Shown here piece by piece: positions 42,863 to 51,443 of a DNA stretch of 64,000 bases (positions are counted from its first letter, which is position 1; each line of letters begins with the position of its first letter). Below the pieces are notes generated by a model. The model was not told where the DNA came from and searched no databases. It saw only the letters and a program-made list of their open reading frames with translations. This DNA comes from Thermomonospora echinospora (GTDB lineage Bacteria; Actinomycetota; Actinomycetes; Streptosporangiales; Streptosporangiaceae): positions 147,324-211,323 of the forward strand of contig NZ_FNVO01000013.1 of the NCBI RefSeq assembly GCF_900108175.1. The letters are read 5' to 3'. The translations under genes and the position numbers were made by a program.

Positions 42863-43825
42863 ATGGGCACGACGAGCACACCGGCCGCCACGACGGCCGT
42901 CACCACAGCCGCGAACATGCCGGAGCCGACGATCTCCGAGCGACCGGCCCGCCACCTGAACGGCTGGTGGATGCTGCTGCCGGCGCTGGTGCTGATCATC
43001 GTTGGCGCGACGACGGCGGCCGGAGGCGCGGCGGGGATCGGCGGATCCGGCGGGCTCCCCACCGCGGCGGGGATCGCGCTGCTGGTGGGCGGCTGCCTGG
43101 TCGCGACCGCCGGGTTGGTGCTCATGGGCGGGCTGACGTTCGTGGCGCCGAACGAGGCGCGGGTGCTGCAGCTGGTCGGCGCCTCCTACGCCGGGACAGT
43201 GCGCCGCGACGGGCTGCGCTGGGTCAACCCGCTGACCGAGCGGCGCAAGATCTCCACCCGGATCCGCAACCACGAGACCGGCCCGGCCAAGGTCAACGAC
43301 CTGGACGGCAACCCGATCGAGATCTCGGCGGTGGTGGTCTGGCAGGTCGAGGACACCGCCCGGGCCTGCTTCGCGGTCGACGACTTCGTGGAGTTCGTGG
43401 CCTTCCAGACCGAGGCCGCGGTCCGGCACATCGCCGGCAGCTTCCCCTACGACGCCGCCGACCGGCTGTCGCTGCGCGACAACGCCGACGAGATCACCGC
43501 CCGGTTGTCGGAGGAGATCGGCGTGCGGGTCGCCTCCGCCGGGGTGCGCATCATCGAGTCGCGGATCAACCGGCTGGCCTACGCCCCCGAGATCGCCCAG
43601 GCGATGCTGCGCCGCCAGCAGGCCGGCGCGGTGGTCGCCGCCCGCCAGCGCATCGTGGAGGGGGCGGTCGGCATGGTCGAGCTGGCGCTGGCCAAGCTGG
43701 AGGAGCAGGACGTGGTCGAACTCGACGAGGAGCGCAAGGCCGCCATGGTGAGCAACCTACTGGTGGTGCTGTGCGCCGACCGGGACGCCCAGCCGGTGGT
43801 CAACACCGGAACGCTCTACCAGTGA
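42863..43825 (+). CDS. SPFH (stomatin/flotillin-like) membrane protein
   Basis: 320 residues, ATG 42863 with AAGGAGG 5 nt before; an in-frame ATG 42848 sits upstream of that site. Two membrane helices in the first 110 residues ([20 protein letters not shown] and [20 protein letters not shown]) precede an SPFH/Band 7 domain (about 100-240): [92 protein letters not shown]. The C-terminal helix ([20 protein letters not shown]) forms the usual oligomerising coiled coil. SPFH proteins assemble membrane microdomains. Two further genes follow within 10 bases each. Confidence 0.9.
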   Translation: MGTTSTPAATTAVTTAANMPEPTISERPARHLNGWWMLLPALVLIIVGATTAAGGAAGIGGSGGLPTAAGIALLVGGCLVATAGLVLMGGLTFVAPNEARVLQLVGASYAGTVRRDGLRWVNPLTERRKISTRIRNHETGPAKVNDLDGNPIEISAVVVWQVEDTARACFAVDDFVEFVAFQTEAAVRHIAGSFPYDAADRLSLRDNADEITARLSEEIGVRVASAGVRIIESRINRLAYAPEIAQAMLRRQQAGAVVAARQRIVEGAVGMVELALAKLEEQDVVELDEERKAAMVSNLLVVLCADRDAQPVVNTGTLYQ

Positions 43826-43834
43826 CGCCGACCC

Positions 43835-44071
43835 TTGCCCAAGGAACGCAAGAAACTCCTGCTGCGGCTCGACCCGGCCGTGCACGACGCCTTGGTCCGC
43901 TGGGCCGGTGACGAGCTGCGCAGCACCAACGCCCAGATCGAGTTCCTGCTGCGCAAGGCCCTGGACGAGGCCGGGAGGACGCCCCGCGGCGCCGCCCGGA
44001 TGCGCCGGCCGGGGCGCCCCCCCAAGAGTGAGACCACACCGGCCCCGCCGGAGACGGAGGACGAGGAGTAG
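43835..44071 (+). CDS. Ribbon-helix-helix (Arc-like) DNA-binding protein
   Basis: 78 residues starting with TTG at 43835 (no ATG/GTG possible: an in-frame stop lies four codons upstream). Residues 5-45: RKKLLLRLDPAVHDALVRWA followed by GDELRSTNAQIEFLLRKAL, a classic RHH unit with alternating basic strand and two helices, in which the strand dimerises and enters the major groove. The tail (46-78) is basic then acidic, with a GRPPK AT-hook-like motif near 62-66 (RRPGRPPKS). Likely the autorepressor of the SPFH operon; the palindrome at 42813 is the candidate site. HicB/Arc antitoxin-type annotations are common for it, but no toxin gene is adjacent. Confidence 0.85.
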   Translation: MPKERKKLLLRLDPAVHDALVRWAGDELRSTNAQIEFLLRKALDEAGRTPRGAARMRRPGRPPKSETTPAPPETEDEE

Positions 44072-44074
44072 CCG

Positions 44075-44698
44075 ATGGTCAAGGTCCCCGAGTCACTGCC
44101 GGCCAGAGTGTTCCTGCTGGCCTACGACATGGAACGCGGACGGCTGACCGCCCGCGGCAGGCTGGGCCCGCTGCTGCGCGCGGCCGCGCTGACCGAGCTC
44201 TACCTGGACGGCAGGCTGGTCGGCGACAAGAAGCCGGAGATCGGCACCCCCGGGGACGACCCGTACGGGCTGCTGGCGCAGATCGGCGCGTCCCGTCCCC
44301 GGCGCTGGCAGTACTGGGTCGGCAAGGACGGGAAGGCGATGGTCCGCGCCGTCCGGGCCGAACTGGAGGCCGAGGGCTGGATCAGGGTGCGCTCCCGCCG
44401 CCGGCTGGGCCTCTTCCCCGTCCAGGTGGTGGAGGTGCGCGACCCGCGGGTGGTCAAGGACCTGTGGGGGCGGGCGTCGTCGGCGCTGCGCGGCAAGCCG
44501 GTCGCGCACGTCAACAGCTACGACGCGGCGACCATGGCGCTGGCGGCGGCCGCCCGGCTGCGCACGGTCATCGCCCGGGGCGAGCAGCGCCGCCACCGCA
44601 AGCGCATCGCCGCCCTCACCGCCCGCTCCGGCCCGGCCGTGCCCGCCCTGCGCCGGGCGCTGGAGACCACGGAAGCCGCCGTCGCCACCGCCGGCTGA
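44075..44698 (+). CDS. GPP34/GOLPH3-family phospholipid-binding protein
   Basis: 207 residues, starting 3 bases after the RHH stop. GOLPH3-fold hallmarks: LPARVFLLAYDMERGRL, LGPLLRAAALTELYLDGRLV near the N-terminus, RPRRWQYWVGKDGKAMVRAV (a basic loop for phosphoinositide or acidic lipid), LEAEGWIRVRSRRRLGLFPV, and a helical C-terminus with MALAAAARLRTVI. Eukaryotic GOLPH3 binds PI4P and recruits glycosyltransferases to Golgi membranes; bacterial forms presumably bind anionic lipids. Co-transcription with SPFH suggests a membrane-organising module. A hairpin terminates the operon right after it. Confidence 0.88.
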   Translation: MVKVPESLPARVFLLAYDMERGRLTARGRLGPLLRAAALTELYLDGRLVGDKKPEIGTPGDDPYGLLAQIGASRPRRWQYWVGKDGKAMVRAVRAELEAEGWIRVRSRRRLGLFPVQVVEVRDPRVVKDLWGRASSALRGKPVAHVNSYDAATMALAAAARLRTVIARGEQRRHRKRIAALTARSGPAVPALRRALETTEAAVATAG

Positions 44699-44709
44699 GC
44701 CACCGCCAC

Positions 44710-44737
44710 CCCGCCCGGCCGCGCTCACTCGGGCGGG
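44710..44737. terminator. Bidirectional hairpin
   Basis: Eight-bp stem CCCGCCCG (44710-44717) with CGGGCGGG (44730-44737), 12-base loop. It lies between the convergent GPP34 and diiron oxygenase genes. Confidence 0.55.
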
Positions 44738-44770
44738 AACGCCACGGACCGGTCCTTGTCCGGCCGACGG

Positions 44771-45763
44771 TCAGCGGATCTTGGGGTACTCGTCCGTGAG
44801 CAGCCCGGCGCGGTCCCAGATGCGGCGGCCGCGGCCGTCCAGGAAGCCGACCTCGTCGAAGAAGCGGGTGCAGCGCCGCATGGCCCACGCCCAGACGGCG
44901 CGGCGGTGGGGGCTCTCGGCGGCGGCGCGGCGGGCCCGCCCGGGGTCGAGGCCGACGGCCCGGTAGACGGAGGGGTGGATGAGCATGGCCGGGATGAACG
45001 AGGTGAAGCGGGCGATGCCGGCGGCCGCGAAGCGGCGGCGGGCCGGGGAGGCCTTGGCGACCTGGCGTTTGAGCTCCTCGCGGGCGTACCTGATGTGCCG
45101 GGCCTCCTCGATCACGTGGATGCGCGAGACCTGCCGCACCAGCGGCTGGATCTCCTCGTCGGCCATGCTGACCCGCTGCAGGGAGTCGGTGAACTCCTCC
45201 ACCACCAGCGTCCCGGCGAACATCTGCAGCGGTAGGTAGGGCGCCCCGGCGGCCAGCTTGGCGCCGTGGTGGACCAGCGGATGCGGGTGGTGGGTGCGCA
45301 GCCCGAGGGTGCGCACCATCCGGGCGAACATCATCGAGTGGCGGCACTCGTCGGCCAGTTCGGTCAGGGCGTACGCGCCGTGCCGGCTGTCGTAGGGATG
45401 GCGGTAGGCGGTCTTGAGCAGGATGTTCATCAGCAGCAGCTCGGACCAGATGCCGAACGAGGCGATCTCGGCGACCTCCCGTTTGGACAGCTCGACCCGC
45501 TGGCGGTGCGTCATCGCGTCCCACAGCGGTGTCTCGTACAGCGACACCAGCGGCGGCGGCATGTAGAAGCGGTCCGGGTCCAGGGGCCGCTCCCAGTCGA
45601 CGTCGGTGTCGGGGTCGAAGGAGTGCCTGCGGGAGATCTTGATCAGCCGTTCGGCGAGCGGCTCCCGCTCGGTCAGCTCGATGGTGTGGTCGCCGTCCCG
45701 GCAGCGGACCACCGCGGTCCGGCCGGCCGGGCGGCCGGCGCCCGGCGCCGTCTGGATGCCCAT
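44771..45763 (-). CDS. AurF-like diiron oxygenase
   Basis: 330 residues. Of the p-aminobenzoate N-oxygenase (AurF) superfamily: iron ligands are seen in the helix pair ELADECRHSMMFARMVRTLG (ExxRH) and HVIEEARHIRYAREELKRQV (ExxRH), plus VVEEFTDSLQRVSM upstream of it and ELLLMNILLKTAYRHP. Two iron atoms activate O2 to oxidise an amine or hydrocarbon. Substrate unknown; many such enzymes are in fatty-acid or antibiotic pathways. AAGGAGG lies upstream on the minus strand. It is divergent from the TetR gene at 45936, with the double operator beginning 18 bases before the ATG, so the TetR protein should repress it. Confidence 0.9.
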   Translation of the reverse strand: MGIQTAPGAGRPAGRTAVVRCRDGDHTIELTEREPLAERLIKISRRHSFDPDTDVDWERPLDPDRFYMPPPLVSLYETPLWDAMTHRQRVELSKREVAEIASFGIWSELLLMNILLKTAYRHPYDSRHGAYALTELADECRHSMMFARMVRTLGLRTHHPHPLVHHGAKLAAGAPYLPLQMFAGTLVVEEFTDSLQRVSMADEEIQPLVRQVSRIHVIEEARHIRYAREELKRQVAKASPARRRFAAAGIARFTSFIPAMLIHPSVYRAVGLDPGRARRAAAESPHRRAVWAWAMRRCTRFFDEVGFLDGRGRRIWDRAGLLTDEYPKIR

Positions 45764-45780
45764 GCTTCGCCTCCTTATCT

Positions 45781-45815
45781 ACTTACGCCGTAAGTGTGTC
45801 ACTTACGGCGTAAGT
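45781..45815. promoter_or_regulatory. Double TetR operator
   Basis: ACTTACGCCGTAAGT (45781-45795) and ACTTACGGCGTAAGT (45801-45815) are each near-perfect 15-bp palindromes and are exact reverse complements of each other; 5 bases separate them. They lie between the diiron oxygenase and TetR genes, overlapping the oxygenase promoter. Confidence 0.85.
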
Positions 45816-45875
45816 AGACAAGATGTCCGGCGGACTCCGTCCCTCCCGCGCACCTCACCGGCCGCCGCTCCTCCC

Positions 45876-45908
45876 GGCGTACCGTGGGCATACGGCGTAC
45901 CGTGGGCA
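45876..45908 (+). repeat. Direct repeat, 18-bp period
   Basis: GGCGTACCGTGGGCA occurs at 45876-45890 and 45894-45908, just upstream of the TetR start. It may be a minor duplication or two half-sites for another regulator. Confidence 0.4.
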
Positions 45909-45935
45909 CGGACGGTCGAGGACGAAAGGCGGCAG

Positions 45936-46628
45936 GTGGCCGAGCAGACGCAGGGCGGCACGCTCCCGGCGGCGGGCCGGGAGGCCGACGTCCGGCCGCC
46001 GCTGACCTACGACCGGATCATCCGGACCGCGATCGCCCTGATCGAGCGGGAGGGCGTGGCGGCCCTGTCGATGCGCCGGGTCGGCGGTGAGCTGGGCGTG
46101 GCCGCCATGTCGCTGTACAACCACGTGCCCAGCAAGGAGGCCATGCTCGACGGGGTCGCCGAGGAGATCCTGTCCGGGCTGAGGCTGGACGCCGGTCCGC
46201 AGGCCGGCTGGCGCGACCGCATCCGCGACCTGGCCCACGCCTTCCGCCGGACCGCCCAGGAGCACCCCCGGTCGATGTCGGTGGTGTTGTCGCGGTCGAT
46301 GGACTGGACGCGCAGCCTGCCGGTGCTCGAGCAGATGCTGACCATCGCCGAGCAGGCCGGTTTCCAGGGGGAGACCGCCGTGCGGGTGATGCGGACCTTC
46401 ATGGCGTACGTGATGGGCACGCTGATGCGCGAGGCGAGCACGGCCGACGCCCTGTGGCACATCGCCCAGGACGGGGTCCGGGCCGCCGAGATGGTCGACC
46501 CCGCCGCGTTCCCGCACGTGGTGGCGACGGCCCGGGAGCTGCTGGATCCCGATTTCGACGCCGACTTCGACTTCGGGCTGGAGCTGCTCATCACCGCCAT
46601 CGAGCGCCTGCCCCGCACCGCCGGCTGA
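45936..46628 (+). CDS. TetR-family repressor
   Basis: 230 residues, GTG start 45936 (no strong ribosome-binding site; GAAAGG 6 nt upstream). Residues about 25-75 hold the HTH: YDRIIRTAIALIEREGVAAL followed by SMRRVGGELGVAAMSLYNHV and PSKEAMLDGV, classic TetR. The C-terminal ligand-binding region has the TetR_C_1 style helices (WRDRIRDLAHAFRRTAQEHP, LPVLEQMLTIAEQAGFQGET), ending LLDPDFDADFDFGLELLITA, typical of tetracycline-repressor-like C-termini. It should bind the double operator at 45781 and repress the divergent diiron oxygenase. The inducer is unknown, possibly the oxygenase substrate. Confidence 0.92.
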   Translation: MAEQTQGGTLPAAGREADVRPPLTYDRIIRTAIALIEREGVAALSMRRVGGELGVAAMSLYNHVPSKEAMLDGVAEEILSGLRLDAGPQAGWRDRIRDLAHAFRRTAQEHPRSMSVVLSRSMDWTRSLPVLEQMLTIAEQAGFQGETAVRVMRTFMAYVMGTLMREASTADALWHIAQDGVRAAEMVDPAAFPHVVATARELLDPDFDADFDFGLELLITAIERLPRTAG

Positions 46629-46687
46629 ACCCGGCGGCCGGGCGCGCCCGTACCTGTGGGCAGCGACCCGGAAGGGAGCCGGCAGCA

Positions 46688-46948
46688 ATGATCCACCTGA
46701 GCAGGCTGAGCAGGCGCCATCTGTGCCGTCCCGCGCTACGCGGACCCGCCGAGCGGGTGGTGATCGAGGTCTGGCTGACCGGCCTGGCCGGTCTGGTGCT
46801 CAACGGCTATCCGGACGCGCGGGAAAGGCCCGCCTCGGCCTGGTCGCTCACCCGGCGGGCCACCGTGCAGGCTCTGCCCGAACGCCGCCCCGCCACCGTC
46901 CCCGCGGACGCGCCCGCCTCCCCGGACGAACGGGCCCAGGCCGCCTGA
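46688..46948 (+). CDS. Small hypothetical protein, 86 residues
   Basis: ATG 46688 with GGAAGGGAG about 8 nt upstream. Residues 1-26 are basic and Leu/Arg-rich (IHLSRLSRRHLCRPALRGPA), followed by ERVVIEVWLTGLAGLVLNGY, an amphipathic helix, and a Pro/Ala-rich tail. No family recognised. It lies 59 bases after the TetR stop and could be in the same transcript. Codon usage is normal, but the length makes it uncertain. Confidence 0.45.
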   Translation: MIHLSRLSRRHLCRPALRGPAERVVIEVWLTGLAGLVLNGYPDARERPASAWSLTRRATVQALPERRPATVPADAPASPDERAQAA

Positions 46949-47094
46949 CCCGGCTCCGCCCCGCAGACCTGGGTCGCCACCGTCCACGGTTCCCTCCCGC
47001 TCCCCGCCGCAGGAGAACGGGACGAAGGCCGGCGGAACACCTTGGCCGGGACAACGGCGTCAGGGGCGGACGCCGTCCGGGCGTGACCGGTGGG

Positions 47095-47148
47095 CGGCTC
47101 AGCCGACGGTACGGCCGCGGACGGCTCAGCCGACGGTGCGGTCGCGGG
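47095..47148 (+). repeat. 27-bp tandem duplication at the MFS gene 3' end
   Basis: CGGCTCAGCCGACGGT starts at 47095 and again at 47122; the second copy contains the stop codon of the minus-strand MFS gene, so the duplicated piece is that gene's end. Confidence 0.55.
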
Positions 47149-48310
47149 CGGCGGCCAGGCCGGGGAACACCTGGATGACGGTGATGGCCAGGACGAAGGC
47201 GATGGGAGCGTTCCAGCCGCCGGTCAGGTCGTACAACGCGCCGACCGCGAAGGGGCCGGTCGCGGCGATCAGGTAGCCGGTGCCCTGAGCCATGGCCGAC
47301 AGCCGGGCGGCGGTCGCCGCGTCGCCCGCGCGCAGCCCGAGGAACGACAGCGCCAGCGCGAACAGCGCGCCCTGCCCCAGGCCCAGCACCACCGCCGCCG
47401 CCCAGACGAACCCGAGCGGAGCCCACACCAGCGCGGCAAAGCCGGCGAAGGTCAGCGCCACCACCGTCACCACCTGCGCCCGCTGGTCGGGCAGCCGCCG
47501 GTCGGCCACCGGGACCGCCAGCGAGCCGGCCGCCTGCACGATCGAGGTGACCGCCAGCAGCAGCCCGGCGTCGGCCTCGCTCATCCCGCGGTCCTGGCCG
47601 AGCGTCGGCAGCCAGCCGAACACCACGTAGGCCAGCAGGGACTGCAGTCCCATGAAGGCGCTGACCTGCCAGGCCAGCCGGTCGCGCCACAGGCCGGGGG
47701 CGGCGGCGCGCCGGGCCGCCCCGGGACCGTCCGAGGGCGCCGGACGCCGCAGGGCGCGCGGCAGCCAGCCCAGCAGGGCCAGCGCGGCGGGCACCGCCAG
47801 CAGCGCCAGCGGCACCCGCCAGCCGCCCGCCAGGGCCTGGTCGAGCGGCACCACCACGGCCGCCGACACGGCCGCCCCCACCGTCAGCGCGGTGGAGTAC
47901 AGCGAGGTGACCAGCGTGACCGAGCCGGGATGCTCCCGCTTGATCAACGCGGGCATGACCACGTTGCCGACGCCGATCGCCAGGCCCACCACCAGCGACC
48001 CGGCGAACAGGGTGGCCGGCACCGGCCCCGCCCGCAGCAGCAGCCCGGCCACCAGCAGGCCCATGCCGGCCGCCAGCAGCGGCTCCTCGCCCACCCTGCC
48101 GCGCAGCGCCGGGGCGGCCAGCCCGACCGCGCCGAAGCACAGCAGCGGCAGCGTGGTCAGCGCCCCGGCCGCCGGACCCGACAGGTCCAGGTCGCCGGTG
48201 ATGGCGGTGAGCAGCGGGCCCACCGTCGCCACCGCCGGACGCAGGTTGAGGGCGGCCAGCACGATCAGTGCGACGGAGACGACGGCGCGGCGGTTTCCCA
48301 TCGCCCTCAC
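47126..48310 (-). CDS. MFS transporter of the CynX/NimT group
   Basis: 394 residues with about 12 hydrophobic helices. The opening VVSVALIVLAALNLRPAVAT, VGPLLTAITGDLDLSGPAAG and later VGNVVMPALIKREHPGSVTL are hallmarks of the CynX/NimT (2-nitroimidazole, cyanate) family; a central linker (RRPAPSDGPGAARRAA) splits the halves. Substrate unknown. GTG 48310 is used as start, an ATG at 48301 being an equal alternative. The MscS gene lies 42 bases upstream in the same direction, so they may be one transcript. Confidence 0.85.
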   Translation of the reverse strand: MRAMGNRRAVVSVALIVLAALNLRPAVATVGPLLTAITGDLDLSGPAAGALTTLPLLCFGAVGLAAPALRGRVGEEPLLAAGMGLLVAGLLLRAGPVPATLFAGSLVVGLAIGVGNVVMPALIKREHPGSVTLVTSLYSTALTVGAAVSAAVVVPLDQALAGGWRVPLALLAVPAALALLGWLPRALRRPAPSDGPGAARRAAAPGLWRDRLAWQVSAFMGLQSLLAYVVFGWLPTLGQDRGMSEADAGLLLAVTSIVQAAGSLAVPVADRRLPDQRAQVVTVVALTFAGFAALVWAPLGFVWAAAVVLGLGQGALFALALSFLGLRAGDAATAARLSAMAQGTGYLIAATGPFAVGALYDLTGGWNAPIAFVLAITVIQVFPGLAAARDRTVG

Positions 48311-48352
48311 GCGGCCGTCGCCCTCATGCGCCCGCCGCCCGGCGCGGGCCCG

Positions 48353-49417
48353 TCACGGCACCGGGTGCGCCGGCAGCGGCACCGCGTCCCGCCCCTCGGC
48401 GAAGACCAGGTTGCGGGTGGGCAGCGGGATCCGGATGCCCTCGGCCCGGAACCGGGCGTGCAGCCGCTTGACGAACTCGTGCTTGACCACGAACTGGTCG
48501 TTGAACTCCCGGGTGCGCAGGATGACCGTGAAGTCGATGCCGGACTCGCCGAAGGTGTGGAAGCGCACCAGCGGCTGGTACTCGGGCACGCCGCCCTCGA
48601 CTTCGGTCATCACCTCGCTGCCGACCTCGATGGTGACCTTCTCCACCTGCTCCAGGTCGCTGTCGTAGGCGACCTTGGCCGCGATCAGGATGCCCATCTC
48701 CTGCTCGGGCCCGTGGAAGTTGGTCAAGATGACGTCGGCGAAGCGGGCGTTGGGCACCACCACCAGGTTGTCGGACATGGTGCGGATGGTGGTGTTGCGC
48801 CAGTTGATGTCGACGATGTTGCCCTCCTCCCCGCTGCTGAGCCGGACGAAGTCGCCCGGTTCGACGGTCTTGGAGGCCAGGATGTGCACCCCGGCGAACA
48901 GGTTGGCCAGGGTGTCCTGCAGCGCCAGCGCGACCGCCAGGCCGCCGACGCCCAGCGCGGTGAGCATCGGGGTGATGGACACGCCCATGCTCTGCAGCAG
49001 CACCAGCGTGCCGACCACCAGCACCACGGTGCGGGTGATGTTGGCGAAGATGGTCACCGACTGGGCGACCCCGGAGCGGGCCAGCGCGACCGAGGTGACG
49101 ATGCCGGCCGCCAGCCGCGCGCTGGCCAGCGTCACCGCCATGATGATCACGGCGATCAACACCGAGGCGATCACCTCGCGGGTGCCGGGCTGGAACCGGA
49201 CGGTCAGCACCGCCGCCCACAGTCCCGCCGTGGTGGTCAGCACCACCGCCAGATCGCGCAGCAGTCGGACGAGCAGGTCGTCCCACGCCCACCTGGTGTC
49301 CTCGGCGCGTTCGGTCAGCCGCCGCAGCAGCGTGCGTAGCACGATCCCGACCAGCAGGGCCGACGCCACCACGATGACACCGGCCAGCACCCGTCCCCAT
49401 TCCACCGGATCAGGCAC
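48353..49417 (-). CDS. MscS-family mechanosensitive channel
   Basis: 354 residues. Four hydrophobic helices fill the first ~145 residues (VLAGVIVVASALLVGIVLRT; ALGVGGLAVALALQDTLANL, the pore-lining TM3, follows near 153). The beta domain starts after (ILASKTVEPGDFVRLSSGEE, WRNTTIRTMSDNLVVVPNAR), and the C-terminal region has FGESGIDFTVILRTREFNDQ. Channels of this family open under membrane tension to release solutes in osmotic downshock. Shorter than E. coli MscK, similar to YnaI/YbdG middle sizes. Confidence 0.93.
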   Translation of the reverse strand: MPDPVEWGRVLAGVIVVASALLVGIVLRTLLRRLTERAEDTRWAWDDLLVRLLRDLAVVLTTTAGLWAAVLTVRFQPGTREVIASVLIAVIIMAVTLASARLAAGIVTSVALARSGVAQSVTIFANITRTVVLVVGTLVLLQSMGVSITPMLTALGVGGLAVALALQDTLANLFAGVHILASKTVEPGDFVRLSSGEEGNIVDINWRNTTIRTMSDNLVVVPNARFADVILTNFHGPEQEMGILIAAKVAYDSDLEQVEKVTIEVGSEVMTEVEGGVPEYQPLVRFHTFGESGIDFTVILRTREFNDQFVVKHEFVKRLHARFRAEGIRIPLPTRNLVFAEGRDAVPLPAHPVP

Positions 49418-49736
49418 GTTCGTCCGTTCTATTCAGATAAATCAGGATTTGCGGTCGGGTTCGATCGTAGCGAGACTCACGCCGCCGGGCGGGCCACTCC
49501 GCAGGCTCCGCGAGGGCAGGCGAACGGCCCGGTGCCGGGCGGCACCGGGAACCGAGGCGGGGCCGGCCGAGACCACCGCACGGCGGCCCTCCCACGATCG
49601 GCCCGTGGGCGGAGGGAGACGCGGGCCGGCCACCGGCCAGAACTCCCCGGCCCCGGCGGCTCTCCGCCCGGCGACCTCCCGGACTCCGGCCCCGGCGCTC
49701 CCCCGCCCGGTGACGTCCCGGACCGCGCCCGCGGGG
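49418..49736. repeat. Intergenic region with a 39-bp tandem repeat
   Basis: Between the peroxiredoxin and MscS genes. Two copies of a unit beginning CCGGCCCCGGCG, then GCCCGG(C/T)GACSTCCCGGAC, start at 49647 and 49686 (period 39). Further upstream (49425-49470) is a less GC-rich tract that probably holds the MscS promoter. No gene seen. Confidence 0.5.
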
Positions 49737-50186
49737 TCAGCGGCGGCGCAGTGCCGCCAGGGCCCGGTCGGCGTGCACGTTCATGCGGATCTCGCTCTTG
49801 ACGATCTCGATGACGCGGCGGTCGGTGCCGATCACGAACGTCTGCCGCTTGGTCGGGGCGAGCGCGAAGCCCCGCCGCACGCCGAAGCGCCGGGCGACCT
49901 CGCCGTCCTCATCGCTCAGCAGCGGGAAGCCGAACCCGTGCTTGCCGGTGAACTCGCGCTGCTTGCTCACCGGGTCGGCGCTGATGCCGACCGGGCGCGC
50001 CCCCACCTCGGCGAACTCGGTGGCCAGATCGCGGAAGTGACACGCCTCCGCGGTGCAGCCCGCCGTCATCGCGGCCGGATAGAAGAACAGCACGACCGGC
50101 CCGTCGGCCAGCAGGTCGCTGAGCTTGCGCGGCTCGCCCTGCTCGTCGGGAAGCTCGAAGTCGTCCACCAGATCACCGACGTTCAT
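49737..50186 (-). CDS. Peroxiredoxin (AhpC/TSA, BCP/PrxQ type)
   Basis: 149 residues from ATG 50186; a GTG at 50195 adds three. The thioredoxin-fold enzyme has peroxidatic Cys44 in FFYPAAMTAGCTAEACHFRD, with Cys49 five residues later, the PrxQ-type resolving cysteine position. Thr41 completes the PxxxT..C catalytic triad. It reduces hydroperoxides using thioredoxin or similar. It follows the BenE gene by 16 bases, likely co-transcribed. The pairing of benzoate uptake and a peroxidase may be incidental. Confidence 0.93.
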   Translation of the reverse strand: MNVGDLVDDFELPDEQGEPRKLSDLLADGPVVLFFYPAAMTAGCTAEACHFRDLATEFAEVGARPVGISADPVSKQREFTGKHGFGFPLLSDEDGEVARRFGVRRGFALAPTKRQTFVIGTDRRVIEIVKSEIRMNVHADRALAALRRR

Positions 50187-50202
50187 GAACGCCACTATCC
50201 CC

Positions 50203-51408
50203 TCATCGGGCGCCGACCGCCACCTCGGCCGGCTCCCGGTCGGCGGACTCGTCCCCGGCGGGACGGCGGCGGTGCAGCAGCAGCATGAACGCTCCGGCCA
50301 GCAGGCCCCAGAAGGCGGCGCCGATGCCGGCGATCGTCACCCCCGAGGCGGTCACCGCGAACGTGACGACAGCGGCCTCGCGCCTGGTGGGGTCGGCGAT
50401 GGCCGTGGTGACCGCCGATCCCAGCGCCCCCAGCAGCGCCAGCCCGGCCACCCCCTCGATCAGCACCGGCGGGGAGGCCAGCACCAGCGCGGTGGCCAGG
50501 CCCGCGCCGAGGCCGAGGGCGATCATCGTGGCGCCCGCGGTGACCGAGGCGATCCAGCGGCGGCCGGGGTCGGGGTGGGCGTCCGGCCCGGCCGCCAGCG
50601 CGGCGGTGATCGCGGCCAGGTTGACCGCGTGCCCGCCCAGGGGCGCGGCGGCGGCGCTGCCCAGCCCGGTGCCCACCAGGATCCCCGGCAGCGCGGGCCG
50701 GTAGCCGTAGCCGGCCAGCACCGCCATGCCGGGCACGTTCTGGGAGGCCATGGTGACCAGGTAGAGCGGGAAGGCGATGCTGACCATGGCGGGCAGGCTC
50801 CACTGCGGCACGGTCGGCTCGACCACCGGCGCCAGCGCCGCGCCGTCCAGGCCGTCCGCACCGTCCAGCGCGATCGCCACCACCGCCACGACGAGCGCCG
50901 CCGGCATCGCCCACGCCTTGGCGAACCGGCTCAGCAGCGCCCAGGTGAGCACGACCGGCACGGCCATCAGCGGGACCTCGGCCAGCGCGCGGGCCGGGGC
51001 CACGCACAGCTCCAGCAGGACGCCGGCGAGCATGGCGGCGGCCAGCGGCTGCGGGATCGCCGCGATCCAGCGGCCCAGCGGCGCGAACAGGCCGGTGATC
51101 GCGATCAGCAGGCCGCAGACGACGAAGGCGCCCACGGCGGCGGCGAACCCGCCCTCGACGGTCCCGGTGGACACCAGCAGCGCCGCGCCCGGGGTGGACC
51201 AGGCGATGCTGATCGGCATCCGCCGCCACAGGCCCAGCCAGATCGCCGTCACGCCCGCCGCCACGCACAGCGCCAGCAGCCCGGAGGCGGCCTGCCGGGG
51301 GTCGGCGCCGACCGCGCGCAGCCCGGCCAGCACGATCGCGAAGGAACTGGCGAATCCGACCAGCGCGGTCACCAGACCGGCCAGCACCGGCTGCGTCGTC
51401 CGTCCCAT
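50203..51408 (-). CDS. benE: BenE-family benzoate/H+ symporter
   Basis: 401 residues from ATG 51408 (GGGGAGG upstream). It is a polytopic membrane protein with about 12 hydrophobic helices. Signature regions include VTALVGFASSFAIVLAGLRA, WRRMPISIAWSTPGAALLVS, FPLYLVTMASQNVPGMAVLA and GGHAVNLAAITAALAAGPDA, typical for BenE transporters that bring benzoate into the cell by proton symport. No benzoate catabolic genes are in the window, so another aromatic acid or xanthine-like substrate is possible. It is divergent from the XRE-cupin regulator, with a palindrome between. Confidence 0.85.
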   Translation of the reverse strand: MGRTTQPVLAGLVTALVGFASSFAIVLAGLRAVGADPRQAASGLLALCVAAGVTAIWLGLWRRMPISIAWSTPGAALLVSTGTVEGGFAAAVGAFVVCGLLIAITGLFAPLGRWIAAIPQPLAAAMLAGVLLELCVAPARALAEVPLMAVPVVLTWALLSRFAKAWAMPAALVVAVVAIALDGADGLDGAALAPVVEPTVPQWSLPAMVSIAFPLYLVTMASQNVPGMAVLAGYGYRPALPGILVGTGLGSAAAAPLGGHAVNLAAITAALAAGPDAHPDPGRRWIASVTAGATMIALGLGAGLATALVLASPPVLIEGVAGLALLGALGSAVTTAIADPTRREAAVVTFAVTASGVTIAGIGAAFWGLLAGAFMLLLHRRRPAGDESADREPAEVAVGAR

Positions 51409-51425
51409 GGGCCCCGCCTCCCCGT

Positions 51426-51443
51426 CGTTCCATAAACGGAACG
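51426..51443. promoter_or_regulatory. Operator between benE and XRE-cupin gene
   Basis: CGTTCC (51426-51431) and GGAACG (51438-51443) are perfect inverted 6-bp arms 6 bases apart. A further GGAACG lies at 51454-51459. They lie in the shared 60-base promoter region, as expected for the XRE-cupin regulator's site. Confidence 0.6.

Noticed and set aside
43835..44071. Toxin-antitoxin module based on the RHH protein
   Set aside because: No toxin-like gene adjoins it; neighbours are SPFH and GPP34.
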